Shown piece by piece: positions 18,733 to 26,911 of a stretch of 64,000 bases of DNA (its first letter is position 1; each line of letters begins with the position of its first letter). A program made the translations under genes and the position numbers. A model generated the notes under the pieces. That model had not been told where the DNA came from and made no database searches. It worked only from the letters and a program-made list of their open reading frames with translations. The DNA comes from Neisseriaceae bacterium (GTDB lineage Bacteria > Pseudomonadota > Gammaproteobacteria > Burkholderiales > Neisseriaceae), in assembly GCA_017991555.1 (NCBI GenBank), contig JAGOQM010000001.1, forward strand, positions 310,001 through 374,000, read 5' to 3'.

Positions 18733-18771
18733 ATGACTCATTACCTCGATAAGAACGGATGGCCAGCATGA
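18733..18771 (+). CDS. 12-codon leader ORF before the hut permease
   Basis: ATG at 18733 has a proper GGAG 8 bases upstream and reads MTHYLDKNGWPA, then TGA. The stop overlaps the ATG at 18768 of the permease as ATGA. The permease ATG has only a weak ribosome binding site of its own, so its translation may depend on this mini-ORF. The peptide holds one histidine, too little for classical attenuation. Whether the peptide has a function is unknown; an alternative is that it is simply a translational coupling device. Confidence 0.45.
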   Translation: MTHYLDKNGWPA

Positions 18772-20114
18772 ATCCCATTCTACTGTCCGTTTTGCTTATG
18801 GTCGGTTTAAGCATGCTGCGGGTGCCCGTAGTGCTGGCCCTCATTATTGCGGCAATCATTGGCGGACTAACCGCCGGATTGGCCTTACCAGACATTGCCC
18901 TTGCCTTTAACGCTGGTTTAGGGGGCGGCGCAACGGTGGCCCTCGCCTATGCCACACTAGGGGCTTTTGCCGTGGCGCTCGCACGTACTGGCCTGACTGA
19001 CAAACTGGCCACCAAACTTTTAGTGGCGCTTAATCAAAAAAAAACCCACACCCGCAAAATCAATTGGCTACTCATTGCCTTGTACGCCAGCGTCATCAGC
19101 CTTGGGTTTTTGTCAGAAACCTTAATCCCTATTCACATTGCCTTTATTCCCATCGTAATACCGCCTTTATTACTGGCCATGAATCGCTTAAACCTCGATC
19201 GCCGCGCCATGGCTTGCGCCATTACCTTCTCCATCATAGTCATGTACATGGCGATTCCCGTTGGTTTTGGCAGCATTTTCCTCAATGACATTTTGATTGG
19301 CAACATCAATCGTGCTGGCACAGAGCTAGGCTTTAGCGTGACTTTAAACCAAGCCATGTCGGCCATGGCGCTGCCGGCTTTGGGCATGTTGTTTGGGTTG
19401 ACCGTCGCCTTATTGTTTAGTTACCGAAAAAAACGCCACTATGCAGACAACCCTTTGACCCAAGAATTAGGCGCCACTAAGCCAGATGCGGTCCTTAAGC
19501 CCTGGCAGGTGGCCGTTATAGTCCTAGGTTTAGTCTTGGCCTTGCTCACTCAGCTGTACACTGACTCGATGATTTTTGGGGCTTTGGTTGGTTTTTCGAT
19601 TATTTCAACCAGCGGCCTGATCAAACGGCATGAGCAAGATCAAGTGTTTACTCAAGGCATGCGCCTAATGGCGCAGGTTGGGTTCATCATGATTACGGCC
19701 GCAGGCTTTGCTGAAGTGATGCGAGCAACGGGCAATCTGCCCTTTCTTGTCGAAAGCTCGGTGCTTCTGATTGGCGACAGTAAAGCTTTGGCTGCTTTAG
19801 TCATGCTGTTGGTGGGTTTATTCATCACGATGGGCATTGGCTCTTCTTTTTCAACCATCCCCATCATTGCCGCCATTTACGTGCCTTTATGCGTGGCATT
19901 TGGCTTCTCGGAACTCGCCACAATTGCCTTAATTGGCGCCGCGGCAGCTCTGGGTGATGCAGGCTCTCCTGCTTCCGATTCAACGCTCGGCCCTACCGCA
20001 GGATTAAACGCGGATGGGCAGCACAACCACATTTGGGATACGGTTGTCCCCACATTTATTCACTTCAATATTCCGCTCATCGTCTTTGGGTGGGCCGCAG
20101 CAATGCTGTTATAA
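18768..20114 (+). CDS. Putative histidine permease, Na+/H+ antiporter superfamily (YuiF-like)
   Basis: About 448 residues, almost wholly hydrophobic with roughly a dozen spans. The first part resembles the Na_H_antiport_2 N-terminal domain (VGLSMLRVPVVLALIIAA, GLGGGATVALAYATLGAFAVALARTG) and the second half carries GIGSSFSTIPIIAAIYVPL and LGDAGSPASDSTLGPTAGLN, typical of NhaC-like/YuiF transporters. Members of this group occur in hut operons and are thought to import histidine. The HutC-regulated promoter directly upstream and hutI/hutU downstream support that role. I place the start at 18768 (MNPILLSV), overlapping the mini-ORF; an ATG at 18759 is in frame. Substrate is inferred from context only. 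Confidence 0.8.
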   Translation: MNPILLSVLLMVGLSMLRVPVVLALIIAAIIGGLTAGLALPDIALAFNAGLGGGATVALAYATLGAFAVALARTGLTDKLATKLLVALNQKKTHTRKINWLLIALYASVISLGFLSETLIPIHIAFIPIVIPPLLLAMNRLNLDRRAMACAITFSIIVMYMAIPVGFGSIFLNDILIGNINRAGTELGFSVTLNQAMSAMALPALGMLFGLTVALLFSYRKKRHYADNPLTQELGATKPDAVLKPWQVAVIVLGLVLALLTQLYTDSMIFGALVGFSIISTSGLIKRHEQDQVFTQGMRLMAQVGFIMITAAGFAEVMRATGNLPFLVESSVLLIGDSKALAALVMLLVGLFITMGIGSSFSTIPIIAAIYVPLCVAFGFSELATIALIGAAAALGDAGSPASDSTLGPTAGLNADGQHNHIWDTVVPTFIHFNIPLIVFGWAAAMLL

Positions 20115-20212
20115 GCCCAGAACCGAGCCTTAGCCAAGGCCCAAGGCTCGGAAGAAAATGACCATAGCCGCACAACCGTGTCCCCATTTACACCCACATT
20201 TTTTCAAAGTGA

Positions 20213-20255
20213 TTGACAGTACGTTTTATTTAACGCTAAATTAATTGTATATACA
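20213..20255 (+). promoter_or_regulatory. Promoter region and HutC operator of hutI
   Basis: TTGACA at 20213-20218 is followed after 17 bases by a weak -10 (CTAAAT). The perfect palindrome TGTATATACA at 20246-20255, the best HutC-type word in the cluster, lies 22 bases before the hutI start. Confidence 0.65.
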
Positions 20256-20276
20256 TTTATTCAACTGGTAAAAATT

Positions 20277-21494
20277 ATGCGTGCATTAACCGCCAACGAA
20301 TGGATTTTGGGTAACGGCCGCGTCGCCAGCATGGCGACTGACCACCTAGCCATCACGCCTGCTGACATTCACATTTTAAATGGTGTCATTCACAGCTGCC
20401 ACCCTTGTCGTCCTGCCCACGCCTATCCACAGCCTTATCTTGATGCCGAGGCTGCATTGATTACCCCTGGCCTCATTGATTGTCATACCCATCTTGTCTT
20501 TGGTGGTAACCGAGCCACAGAATGGGGACAGCGCTTAGAAGGTCGAACGTATGCCGACATTGCCGCCCAAGGCGGCGGCATTAACCACACGGTACAAGCA
20601 ACACGAGCAGCCGCCCAAACCGACCTCTACCTAGCCGCCAAGCCTCGATTAGAAGCGCTACTCACCGAGGGCGTCACCACCATTGAACTAAAAAGTGGCT
20701 ATGGCTTAACCTTGGCTGATGAGCGTAAACAGCTACAGGTTGCCCAAACGCTCGCGCAATTACACCCCATCGAAATAGTCTCAACCCTCTTGGCCGCACA
20801 CACCGTGCCGCCGGAATACCAACACCAGCCAGACGACTATGTGGCTTTGATTTGCGAAACCATTATGCCTACGTTGTGGCAAGAAGGCCTATTTGAAGCC
20901 GTTGATGTTTTTTGTGAAACGATTGGCTTTAGCCTCGCCCAAACCGAGCGTATTTTTCAGACAGCGGCAAAGCTAAACATTCCTGTTAAGGGGCATACGG
21001 AACAACTCACACACTCAGGCGGCAGTGCTTTAGTCGCTCAATACCAAGGGCTATCTGCCGACCACATTGAACACTTAACAGAAAACGACATCGCCTTAAT
21101 GAAGCAGCAAGGCACGGTCGCCACGGTTTTACCACTGGCGTTTTACTTTTTGCAAGAAACCCAACACCCCCCTATCACCCTATTACGCCAACATCAAATC
21201 CCCATCGCGGTTTCAACTGACTTTAATCCCGGCACAGCGCCCATGGCCAGCATTCGTTTGGCCATGAATATGGCCTGTGTTTTACTCGGCCTGACCCCAA
21301 CAGAAGCATGGTTTGGGGTCACCAAACATGCGGCTAAAGCACTGGGGAGAGCCCATACCCATGGCCAAATTGCCCCAGGTTTTGTCGCTGACCTACTGGT
21401 TTGGCAAGCCGATCACCCGGTTGACCTCATTTATGAGCTAGGCCGAAACCCTTTACAGCACCGTATTTTCAGAGGTCAATTTACCGAGTTGTAA
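20277..21494 (+). CDS. hutI: Imidazolonepropionase
   Basis: A 405-residue metal-dependent amidohydrolase that opens imidazolone-5-propionate to N-formimino-glutamate, the third step of histidine breakdown. Seen directly: the metal-binding GLIDCHTHLVFGGNR, EGRTYADIAAQGGGI, IELKSGYGL, HTEQLTHSGGSALVA, GLSADHIEHL and STDFNPGTAPM. Length is that of the family. It has its own HutC-controlled promoter and is followed 48 bases later by hutU. Confidence 0.96.
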   Translation: MRALTANEWILGNGRVASMATDHLAITPADIHILNGVIHSCHPCRPAHAYPQPYLDAEAALITPGLIDCHTHLVFGGNRATEWGQRLEGRTYADIAAQGGGINHTVQATRAAAQTDLYLAAKPRLEALLTEGVTTIELKSGYGLTLADERKQLQVAQTLAQLHPIEIVSTLLAAHTVPPEYQHQPDDYVALICETIMPTLWQEGLFEAVDVFCETIGFSLAQTERIFQTAAKLNIPVKGHTEQLTHSGGSALVAQYQGLSADHIEHLTENDIALMKQQGTVATVLPLAFYFLQETQHPPITLLRQHQIPIAVSTDFNPGTAPMASIRLAMNMACVLLGLTPTEAWFGVTKHAAKALGRAHTHGQIAPGFVADLLVWQADHPVDLIYELGRNPLQHRIFRGQFTEL

Positions 21495-21542
21495 TCTCAT
21501 TCCTGTGTTGCCCGTGCCGCACAGTCATTTTAGGAGTCAACC

Positions 21543-23207
21543 ATGCCACACAATAGACAACAAGACCGAATCATTCATGCCCCTCAGGGCAACACCCTCA
21601 GTTGTAAAAGCTGGCAAACCGAAGCCGCTTATCGCATGCTCCAAAACAACCTCGACCCCGACGTGGCAGAACACCCTCAATCCTTAGTGGTCTATGGTGG
21701 CATCGGCCGAGCCGCCCGAAACTGGGCCTGCTACGACCAAATTTTGGCGTCATTGCGCACCTTAGAAGACGATCAAACGCTGTTGATACAGTCAGGAAAA
21801 CCCGTCGGCATTTTCCAAACCCATAAACAGGCCCCACGGGTGTTAATCGCCAATGCCAACCTTGTGCCACATTGGGCCACTTGGACACATTTTAATGAAT
21901 TGGATCAAAAAGGCCTCATGATGTACGGGCAAATGACCGCTGGCTCTTGGATATACATTGGCTCACAGGGCATTGTTCAAGGCACTTACGAAACCTTTGT
22001 GGCCGTGATCAAGCAGCACTTTAATGGTGACGCAGCCGGCCGCTGGGTATTGACCGGTGGGCTTGGAGGCATGGGCGGTGCCCAACCCCTAGCCGCCAAA
22101 ATGGCGGGCCTTAGCATGATTGCGGTTGAATGCGACGAAAGCCGCATAGATTTTCGCCTCAAAACACGCTATTGCGATCAAAAAGCCCATACGCTGGATC
22201 AAGCTTTGGCCCTGCTGGCACAGGCTCAAGCCAACCATACGCCTGTGACCATCGGTTTACTGGGCAATGCTGCAGATGTCTTTGCAGAAATGGTTGAACG
22301 CAACATCACCCCAGACGTCGTCACCGATCAGACCAGCGCCCACGATCCAATCAACGGCTACTTACCCTGTGGTTGGTCCGTTACGCAGTGGCGATCCGCA
22401 CAAAAAAACACGCCCAATGACATTGTGATGCCCGCCAAGCAGTCAATGGCCAAACAGGTAGAGGCCATGCTGATTTTACAGCAGCGCGGCGCAGCCACCT
22501 TTGACTATGGCAACAACATTCGCCAAATGGCACAAGACGTTGGCGTCACGCATGCTTTTGATTTTCCGGGCTTTGTACCAGCCTACATTCGGCCATTATT
22601 CTGTGAAGGCATCGGCCCCTTTCGCTGGGTCGCTCTGTCTGGCGACCCTGAAGACATTTACAAAACAGACAAAAAAATCAAAACGTTAATTCCTGACCAT
22701 CCCCACCTACACAACTGGCTAGACATGGCCAAGGCGCACATTGCCTTTCAGGGCTTACCTGCACGTATTTGCTGGGTGGGTTTAAAAGATCGGGCACGCC
22801 TTGGTTTGGCGTTTAATGAAATGGTGCGTAGCGGTGAGCTAAAGGCCCCGATTGTCATTGGTCGCGACCATTTAGACTCGGGCTCGGTGGCCAGCCCCAA
22901 TCGCGAAACCGAAAGCATGAAAGATGGTTCTGATGCGGTGTCTGACTGGCCGCTACTGAACGCACTATTGAATACCGCCAGCGGCGCAACCTGGGTCAGC
23001 CTGCATCACGGTGGCGGCGTCGGCATGGGGTTTTCGCAACATGCGGGCATGGTAATCGTGTGTGATGGCAGCACCGATGCCGATGAACGTTTAAAAAATG
23101 TCTTACGCAACGACCCAGGCACCGGCGTCATGCGGCACGCTGATGCCGGCTATGAGCTAGCCATTCAGTGTGCCAAAACCGAAGGGCTTAATTTGCCCAT
23201 GCTGTGA
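21543..23207 (+). CDS. hutU: Urocanate hydratase
   Basis: A 554-residue urocanase, which uses tightly bound NAD+ to turn urocanate into imidazolone propionate. Typical segments include [58 protein letters not shown] and the C-terminal [16 protein letters not shown] stretch (here [20 protein letters not shown]) with [20 protein letters not shown] lies just before the ATG. It is downstream of hutI and probably in the same transcript. A 10-bp hairpin without T-run follows the stop. Confidence 0.97.
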   Translation: MPHNRQQDRIIHAPQGNTLSCKSWQTEAAYRMLQNNLDPDVAEHPQSLVVYGGIGRAARNWACYDQILASLRTLEDDQTLLIQSGKPVGIFQTHKQAPRVLIANANLVPHWATWTHFNELDQKGLMMYGQMTAGSWIYIGSQGIVQGTYETFVAVIKQHFNGDAAGRWVLTGGLGGMGGAQPLAAKMAGLSMIAVECDESRIDFRLKTRYCDQKAHTLDQALALLAQAQANHTPVTIGLLGNAADVFAEMVERNITPDVVTDQTSAHDPINGYLPCGWSVTQWRSAQKNTPNDIVMPAKQSMAKQVEAMLILQQRGAATFDYGNNIRQMAQDVGVTHAFDFPGFVPAYIRPLFCEGIGPFRWVALSGDPEDIYKTDKKIKTLIPDHPHLHNWLDMAKAHIAFQGLPARICWVGLKDRARLGLAFNEMVRSGELKAPIVIGRDHLDSGSVASPNRETESMKDGSDAVSDWPLLNALLNTASGATWVSLHHGGGVGMGFSQHAGMVIVCDGSTDADERLKNVLRNDPGTGVMRHADAGYELAIQCAKTEGLNLPML

Positions 23208-23214
23208 CACGGCT

Positions 23215-23245
23215 TTGAGCACGGCGCTGCAGGCACCGTGCTCAA
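23215..23245. repeat. Hairpin after hutU
   Basis: TTGAGCACGG pairs with CCGTGCTCAA, 8 bases after the hutU stop. There is no T-run, so it may stabilise the upstream mRNA or attenuate read-through into the next gene rather than terminate. Confidence 0.55.
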
Positions 23246-23333
23246 CGGCCTCGTTCAGTGACAAAGTTCACGCTGATCTAGCCCACAAAACATAAAATGG
23301 GTCGATGGCGGTGAATTGCCAAAGGAGAATAAC

Positions 23334-24653
23334 ATGCCACAACAACCTCACTCAAACAATGCCTCATGGGTGCTCACAAAAATAATCCTGTTCAGCAGCA
23401 TCGGCATTTTCTTATTTTTTGTACCGATACAATGGCAAGGCAAAAACACTTTGCTTATTGACCATGCTTCATCTTGGCTTATTGGCCAGCAGCGGCCCAT
23501 TGCCCTCACGCTGATCCTATTATTGATGGCCTACGGTGCAGTCAGCCCATTTTTTAACGGCTTGTTTCAGCGCAGCTGGGGCCATAAGCTCTTTACCCTC
23601 ATCAAGCTTTTAGGCTTAAGCCTAGCCTTACTCTACTTAACCCATACAGCACCCGCCTGGGCGATGACGCCAGACATGCTGCCGTTTTTATTTGAAAAAC
23701 TGGCACTGAGCGTGGGCCTGCTGATTCCAATTGGCGCCATGGCCCTAACGTTCTTGATCGGCTTTGGCCTTTTAGAGTGGGTAGGCGTGCTGCTAGAACC
23801 CATTATGCGGCCCTTATTTCGCACTCCTGGCACCTCGGCCATCGATGCAGTGGCCTCTTTTGTAGGCAGCTACTCTATTGGCTTACTCATTACCGACCAT
23901 AGCTATCAGCAAGGCCGCTACTCAGTGCGCGAAGCCATGATCATTGGCACTGGATTCTCCAGTGTTTCAGCCACCTTTATGATTGTTGTGGCCAAAACCT
24001 TAGGCATTATGGATGCTTGGCTGTACTTTTTCTGGAGCACCTTAGTCATCACCTTTATGGTGACGATGATCACGGCCTACTTGCCGCCCATCAGCCGTAT
24101 GAACAATGATGCCAAACAACGATTGCCCGATCAAACTAAGGGTCAGCGCTGGCAACAAGCCAAGTTGAGCGGCATCGCCCATTATACGCACAGCCCCAAG
24201 TGGCACACGATGCTTTGGGCCAACTTTAAAAACGGCTTGAATATGGCCGCGATTGTCGCCCCATCGATTCTAGCCATTGGCTTTATCGGGCTCATTTTAG
24301 CGCAATACACGCCTGTATTTGAGTACTTAGGCTACGTTTTAAAACCCGTCCTATGGTTAACCGGCATCCCACAACTGAGCCAATACAGTGGTGCGCTGGC
24401 CTCTGGTCTGGCCGAAATGTTCTTACCCAGTATTTTATTGGCTCAAGCTGAACTGCCCATACGCTACATCGCAGCCGTCACCTCCATCAGCAGCATTCTG
24501 TTTTTTTCTGGCAGCATCCCTTGTTTGTTGGCCACTAAAATACCCATGAAGGTAAGCCATTTGGTGATTATTTGGCTATTGCGCACGGTTTTAAGCCTCT
24601 TATTGGCCAGCCTAGGCTATCGCTTAGGCGTGGCGATGGGCTGGCTTGGCTAA
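23334..24653 (+). CDS. YjiH family membrane protein (nucleoside-recognition/Gate domain)
   Basis: About 439 residues with ten or so membrane segments. The Gate/nucleoside recognition pattern shows in VASFVGSYSIGLLITDHSYQ (key core FVGSYSIG), GTGFSSVSATFMIVVAKTLG and QYSGALASGLAEMFLPSILL. This matches YjiH-type proteins, which often accompany hut or other amino-acid catabolic genes; transport of a histidine pathway compound has been suggested for them but is not established. AAAGGAG is well placed before the ATG at 23334. It follows hutU by 126 bases on the same strand. Family call is good, function open. Confidence 0.8.
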   Translation: MPQQPHSNNASWVLTKIILFSSIGIFLFFVPIQWQGKNTLLIDHASSWLIGQQRPIALTLILLLMAYGAVSPFFNGLFQRSWGHKLFTLIKLLGLSLALLYLTHTAPAWAMTPDMLPFLFEKLALSVGLLIPIGAMALTFLIGFGLLEWVGVLLEPIMRPLFRTPGTSAIDAVASFVGSYSIGLLITDHSYQQGRYSVREAMIIGTGFSSVSATFMIVVAKTLGIMDAWLYFFWSTLVITFMVTMITAYLPPISRMNNDAKQRLPDQTKGQRWQQAKLSGIAHYTHSPKWHTMLWANFKNGLNMAAIVAPSILAIGFIGLILAQYTPVFEYLGYVLKPVLWLTGIPQLSQYSGALASGLAEMFLPSILLAQAELPIRYIAAVTSISSILFFSGSIPCLLATKIPMKVSHLVIIWLLRTVLSLLLASLGYRLGVAMGWLG

Positions 24654-25110
24654 GGACGTATCTGATCGCTTTTTGGCTATTGCCGTAGGCCTAGCGAATC
24701 CAGCTAACTTCTGGCAATCATGGCACGGTTTACGTAGGCTAGGGCTTGTCCCTGTTGCCTTGGTTCTGTGTAGGCCGTGCATTAAGACTGGTCGGTAGGC
24801 GACCCTTTACCGCACGCCACGACGTTGGGCACTTAAGCAGCCTGAGGCTCAAGAAACCAAGGTTTGTATCGCACTTGGGTTTGCCTTTAAAACTCGGCCC
24901 AATCGCTAAGCATCGGTGTTTAAAGATCATTTTTAGGGTTGCCATCCTAGGACAACTGGTCTATCATCGCCCCCCATCGAGTGCTTATTCATCGCCAACA
25001 GGCATTGGGTAAGGCGCGTTTGCGTTTAGATAAAGCAACGCAGACCTTGCCAATAGCCACGGTTTAGACGCATTAAACCCTATTTATTTATTTTTCGGAG
25101 TATTCCTTCA
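24654..25110. other. Intergenic stretch without a gene
   Basis: 457 bases between yjiH and the first mgtE leader. Frames in it lack recognisable features. It holds copy 3 of the dispersed repeat (24780-24820) and the candidate upstream region of the mgtE leader, with a TTGCCA hexamer at 25047-25052. Confidence 0.5.
24780..24820 (+). repeat. Dispersed repeat, copy 3 (diverged)
   Basis: CATTAAGACTGGTCGGTAGG followed by CGACCCTTTACCGCACGCCAC parallels copy 1 (17371-17411), including the CATTAA, CTGGT, GGTAGGC and TTTACC blocks, with several mismatches. Confidence 0.5.
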
Positions 25111-25170
25111 ATGGACGCGGATCCCTGTAGATCTTACTTTTCCCAATCGGTCGATTTAACCGTCTCCTAA
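25111..25170 (+). CDS. 19-codon leader peptide of mgtE-1 (MgtL-like)
   Basis: ATG at 25111 has CGGAG ten bases upstream and opens a frame of 19 codons ending in TAA at 25168-25170. The peptide begins M-D-A-D-P, an acidic/proline start like that of enterobacterial MgtL (M-E-P-D-P), where low Mg2+ destabilises the ribosome. A second leader of exactly the same length precedes the paralogue mgtE-2. Its stop codon overlaps the first hairpin arm that competes with the hairpin masking the mgtE start. The function is inferred by analogy; no homology to MgtL is claimed. Confidence 0.65.
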   Translation: MDADPCRSYFSQSVDLTVS

Positions 25171-25222
25171 CCTAAACATTTTTTAGGTTTGGTGGCTGTT
25201 CATATTCGCCACAAACCTAGGA
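25169..25222 (+). promoter_or_regulatory. Competing hairpins in the mgtE-1 leader
   Basis: Hairpin A pairs AACCTAAA (25169-25176) with TTTAGGTT (25182-25189). Hairpin B pairs TAGGTTTGGTGGC (25184-25196, one bulged G) with GCCACAAACCTA (25208-25219). They share TAGGTT and cannot coexist. Hairpin B ends on the first base of the AGGA ribosome binding site (25219-25222) of mgtE. A ribosome at the leader stop would cover the 5' arm of A and favour B. Confidence 0.7.
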
Positions 25223-25231
25223 TGTTTAGTC

Positions 25232-26602
25232 ATGAAACACATCAAACTAGCCCTATTCTTGCAAAAATTTTTGCATACTTCTGACGCCCTCATCATTTCT
25301 GAGTTATTAAATACCGCCCACGATGCCGATCTTGCCGACGCCCTAGTGGTTTTTAACCACACCGATGTCGTGCGTATTTTACTGACCATCCCGTTGACGC
25401 GTCGGGTCTCTATTTTTGAGCACTTTAATCATCACATGCAAACCGCGGTGGCAATGGCCATGCAACCCGACGCCTTGGCTAAGCTGATTGCCGCCATGGC
25501 ACATGACGAACGCGCCGACCTCTACAACCAACTGCCAGAAGCATTGAAACGTCAGATCAAGCCCAACATTGCTGCGGATGAGGTCAAGGACATCACCCAC
25601 TTATCCTCTTACCCTGAAGGCACTGCCGGCGCCAACATGACGTCTGACTTTCTGTACATTCGGGCCGACATCACTGCCAAAGAGGCCATCGACCTCACCC
25701 GCCGCTACGCCAGTAAAAAAGAGACCATTTACTACATATACGTCATTGATGCCGATAAAAAGCTGTTGGGCGTGCTGTCCCTACGCGATCTATTGCTTAC
25801 AGACGAGCAAAATCGCATTCAAGACATCATGCGCACCAACGTCATCAGCAGCCACGCCAACGACAAGCAAGCCAGCGTGGTTCAAAAAATTGCCCGCTAT
25901 GATTTGTTATCGCTCCCCATCATTGACAATCAAGCCCGCTTAATCGGCATCATTACCGCCGACGATGCATTAGACTTGCAGGCCGCCCAAAGCACCCAAA
26001 CCCTATACAAAACGGGCGGCATTGAGGCAGCACGCTTTGAAATACCCACCAGCATGCTCACCAACATCAAACATGCCAGTATCTGGACGCTCTATCGCAT
26101 GCGCGTGGTGTGGCTGGTCGTTTTGGTTTTTGGGAACGTGTTCTCGGGCGCGGGCATTGCCCACTTTGAAGACATGATTTCATCGTACGTGGTCTTGGTG
26201 TTTTTCTTACCGCTTCTCATCGACTCTGGCGGCAACGCCGGCTCACAGGCCGCCACCCTAATGGTACGTGGCCTCGCCACCGGAGAAGTGGTGCTCAAAG
26301 ACTGGGGCAAAATGGTCACCAAAGAGGTGTTGGTTGCCGCCGCGCTTGGCTTCAGCATGGCCTTGGCCGTTGCCCTGGTTGGCTTTGTGCGTGGTGGGCC
26401 AGAAATCGCCTTGGTAGTGGCCACGTCTATGGTGCTGATTGTCATCGTGGGCAGCGTCATCGGGCTTTGCCTGCCGTTTGCCTTGTCTAAATTAAACTTC
26501 GACCCCGCCACCGCCAGTGCGCCCTTGATCACATCGATTGCGGATGCGGTTGGGGTGTTAATTTACTTCAGCATCGCCAGCCAAGTTTTAAGTTTTAATT
26601 AG
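25232..26602 (+). CDS. mgtE: MgtE family magnesium transporter, paralogue 1
   Basis: A 456-residue MgtE: N-terminal helical domain (~20-125), a CBS pair (~130-255; SYPEGTAGANMTSDFLYIR, LGVLSLRDLLL, LIGIITADDALD) and the five-span C-terminal channel domain (~300-456; LVVLVFGNVFSGAGIAHFE, LPLLIDSGGNAGSQAATLMVR, DPATASAPLITSIADAVGV). Mg2+ enters through this channel and binding to the N and CBS domains closes it when internal Mg2+ is high. The ATG at 25232 is preceded by AGGA. A leader peptide and competing hairpins upstream point to control in the mRNA as well. A paralogue with the same N-terminal MKHIK follows 310 bases downstream. Confidence 0.95.
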   Translation: MKHIKLALFLQKFLHTSDALIISELLNTAHDADLADALVVFNHTDVVRILLTIPLTRRVSIFEHFNHHMQTAVAMAMQPDALAKLIAAMAHDERADLYNQLPEALKRQIKPNIAADEVKDITHLSSYPEGTAGANMTSDFLYIRADITAKEAIDLTRRYASKKETIYYIYVIDADKKLLGVLSLRDLLLTDEQNRIQDIMRTNVISSHANDKQASVVQKIARYDLLSLPIIDNQARLIGIITADDALDLQAAQSTQTLYKTGGIEAARFEIPTSMLTNIKHASIWTLYRMRVVWLVVLVFGNVFSGAGIAHFEDMISSYVVLVFFLPLLIDSGGNAGSQAATLMVRGLATGEVVLKDWGKMVTKEVLVAAALGFSMALAVALVGFVRGGPEIALVVATSMVLIVIVGSVIGLCLPFALSKLNFDPATASAPLITSIADAVGVLIYFSIASQVLSFN

Positions 26603-26694
26603 AAAAAATAGTTTTTATTATTTAAAATAGGCCCATTTTGTCGTCAAATCGACCACAGTTTTACCGATTTTATTTTAATCTGCCAAATATTCGA

Positions 26695-26724
26695 TTGCCA
26701 TACAAAGCAGATGGGCATTAGAAT
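26695..26724 (+). promoter_or_regulatory. Candidate promoter of the mgtE-2 leader
   Basis: TTGCCA, an 18-base spacer and TAGAAT lie 70 bases before the second leader ORF, within the 192-base gap after mgtE-1. This would let mgtE-2 be transcribed independently. Confidence 0.5.
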
Positions 26725-26794
26725 GGCCCCTTTCTCAATCCACCCTTTTGACAGGCCCGCTACTGGCCCTGTCACTTAACTGGAGTTTAAACCC

Positions 26795-26854
26795 ATGGAC
26801 CTCCCCCCGAGTCCGTTTTTATTATCGTTAGGCGTATACATAAGCCATCTCTAA
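26795..26854 (+). CDS. 19-codon leader peptide of mgtE-2 (MgtL-like)
   Basis: ATG at 26795 has TGGAG nine bases upstream and a frame of 19 codons ending in TAA at 26852-26854. The peptide starts M-D-L-P-P-S-P, again acidic and proline-rich at the very N-terminus, though its sequence is otherwise unlike the first leader. Length, position (57 bases before mgtE versus 61) and start composition match the first leader, which argues that the frame is selected. Confidence 0.62.
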   Translation: MDLPPSPFLLSLGVYISHL

Positions 26855-26903
26855 GTGGACTAAATTCACCGTGATATGGCCTATGTAAGGCCGTCACTTT
26901 GGA
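26840..26903 (+). promoter_or_regulatory. Competing pairings in the mgtE-2 leader
   Basis: ATAAGCCAT (26840-26848, inside the last leader codons) can pair with ATGGCCTAT (26876-26884) at 8 of 9 positions. The alternative is a hairpin of GTGA-GGCC (26871-26881) with GGCC-TCAC (26889-26897), ending just before GGA (26901-26903) in front of mgtE. The two structures share GGCC at 26878-26881 and are exclusive. The logic is the same as for mgtE-1 although the sequence differs. Confidence 0.55.
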
Positions 26904-26911
26904 TTATGACC

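Noticed and set aside
25080..25231. M-box (ykoK) magnesium riboswitch before mgtE
   Set aside because: The leader is too short and lacks the conserved M-box core; the short ORF with two competing hairpins explains the region better.
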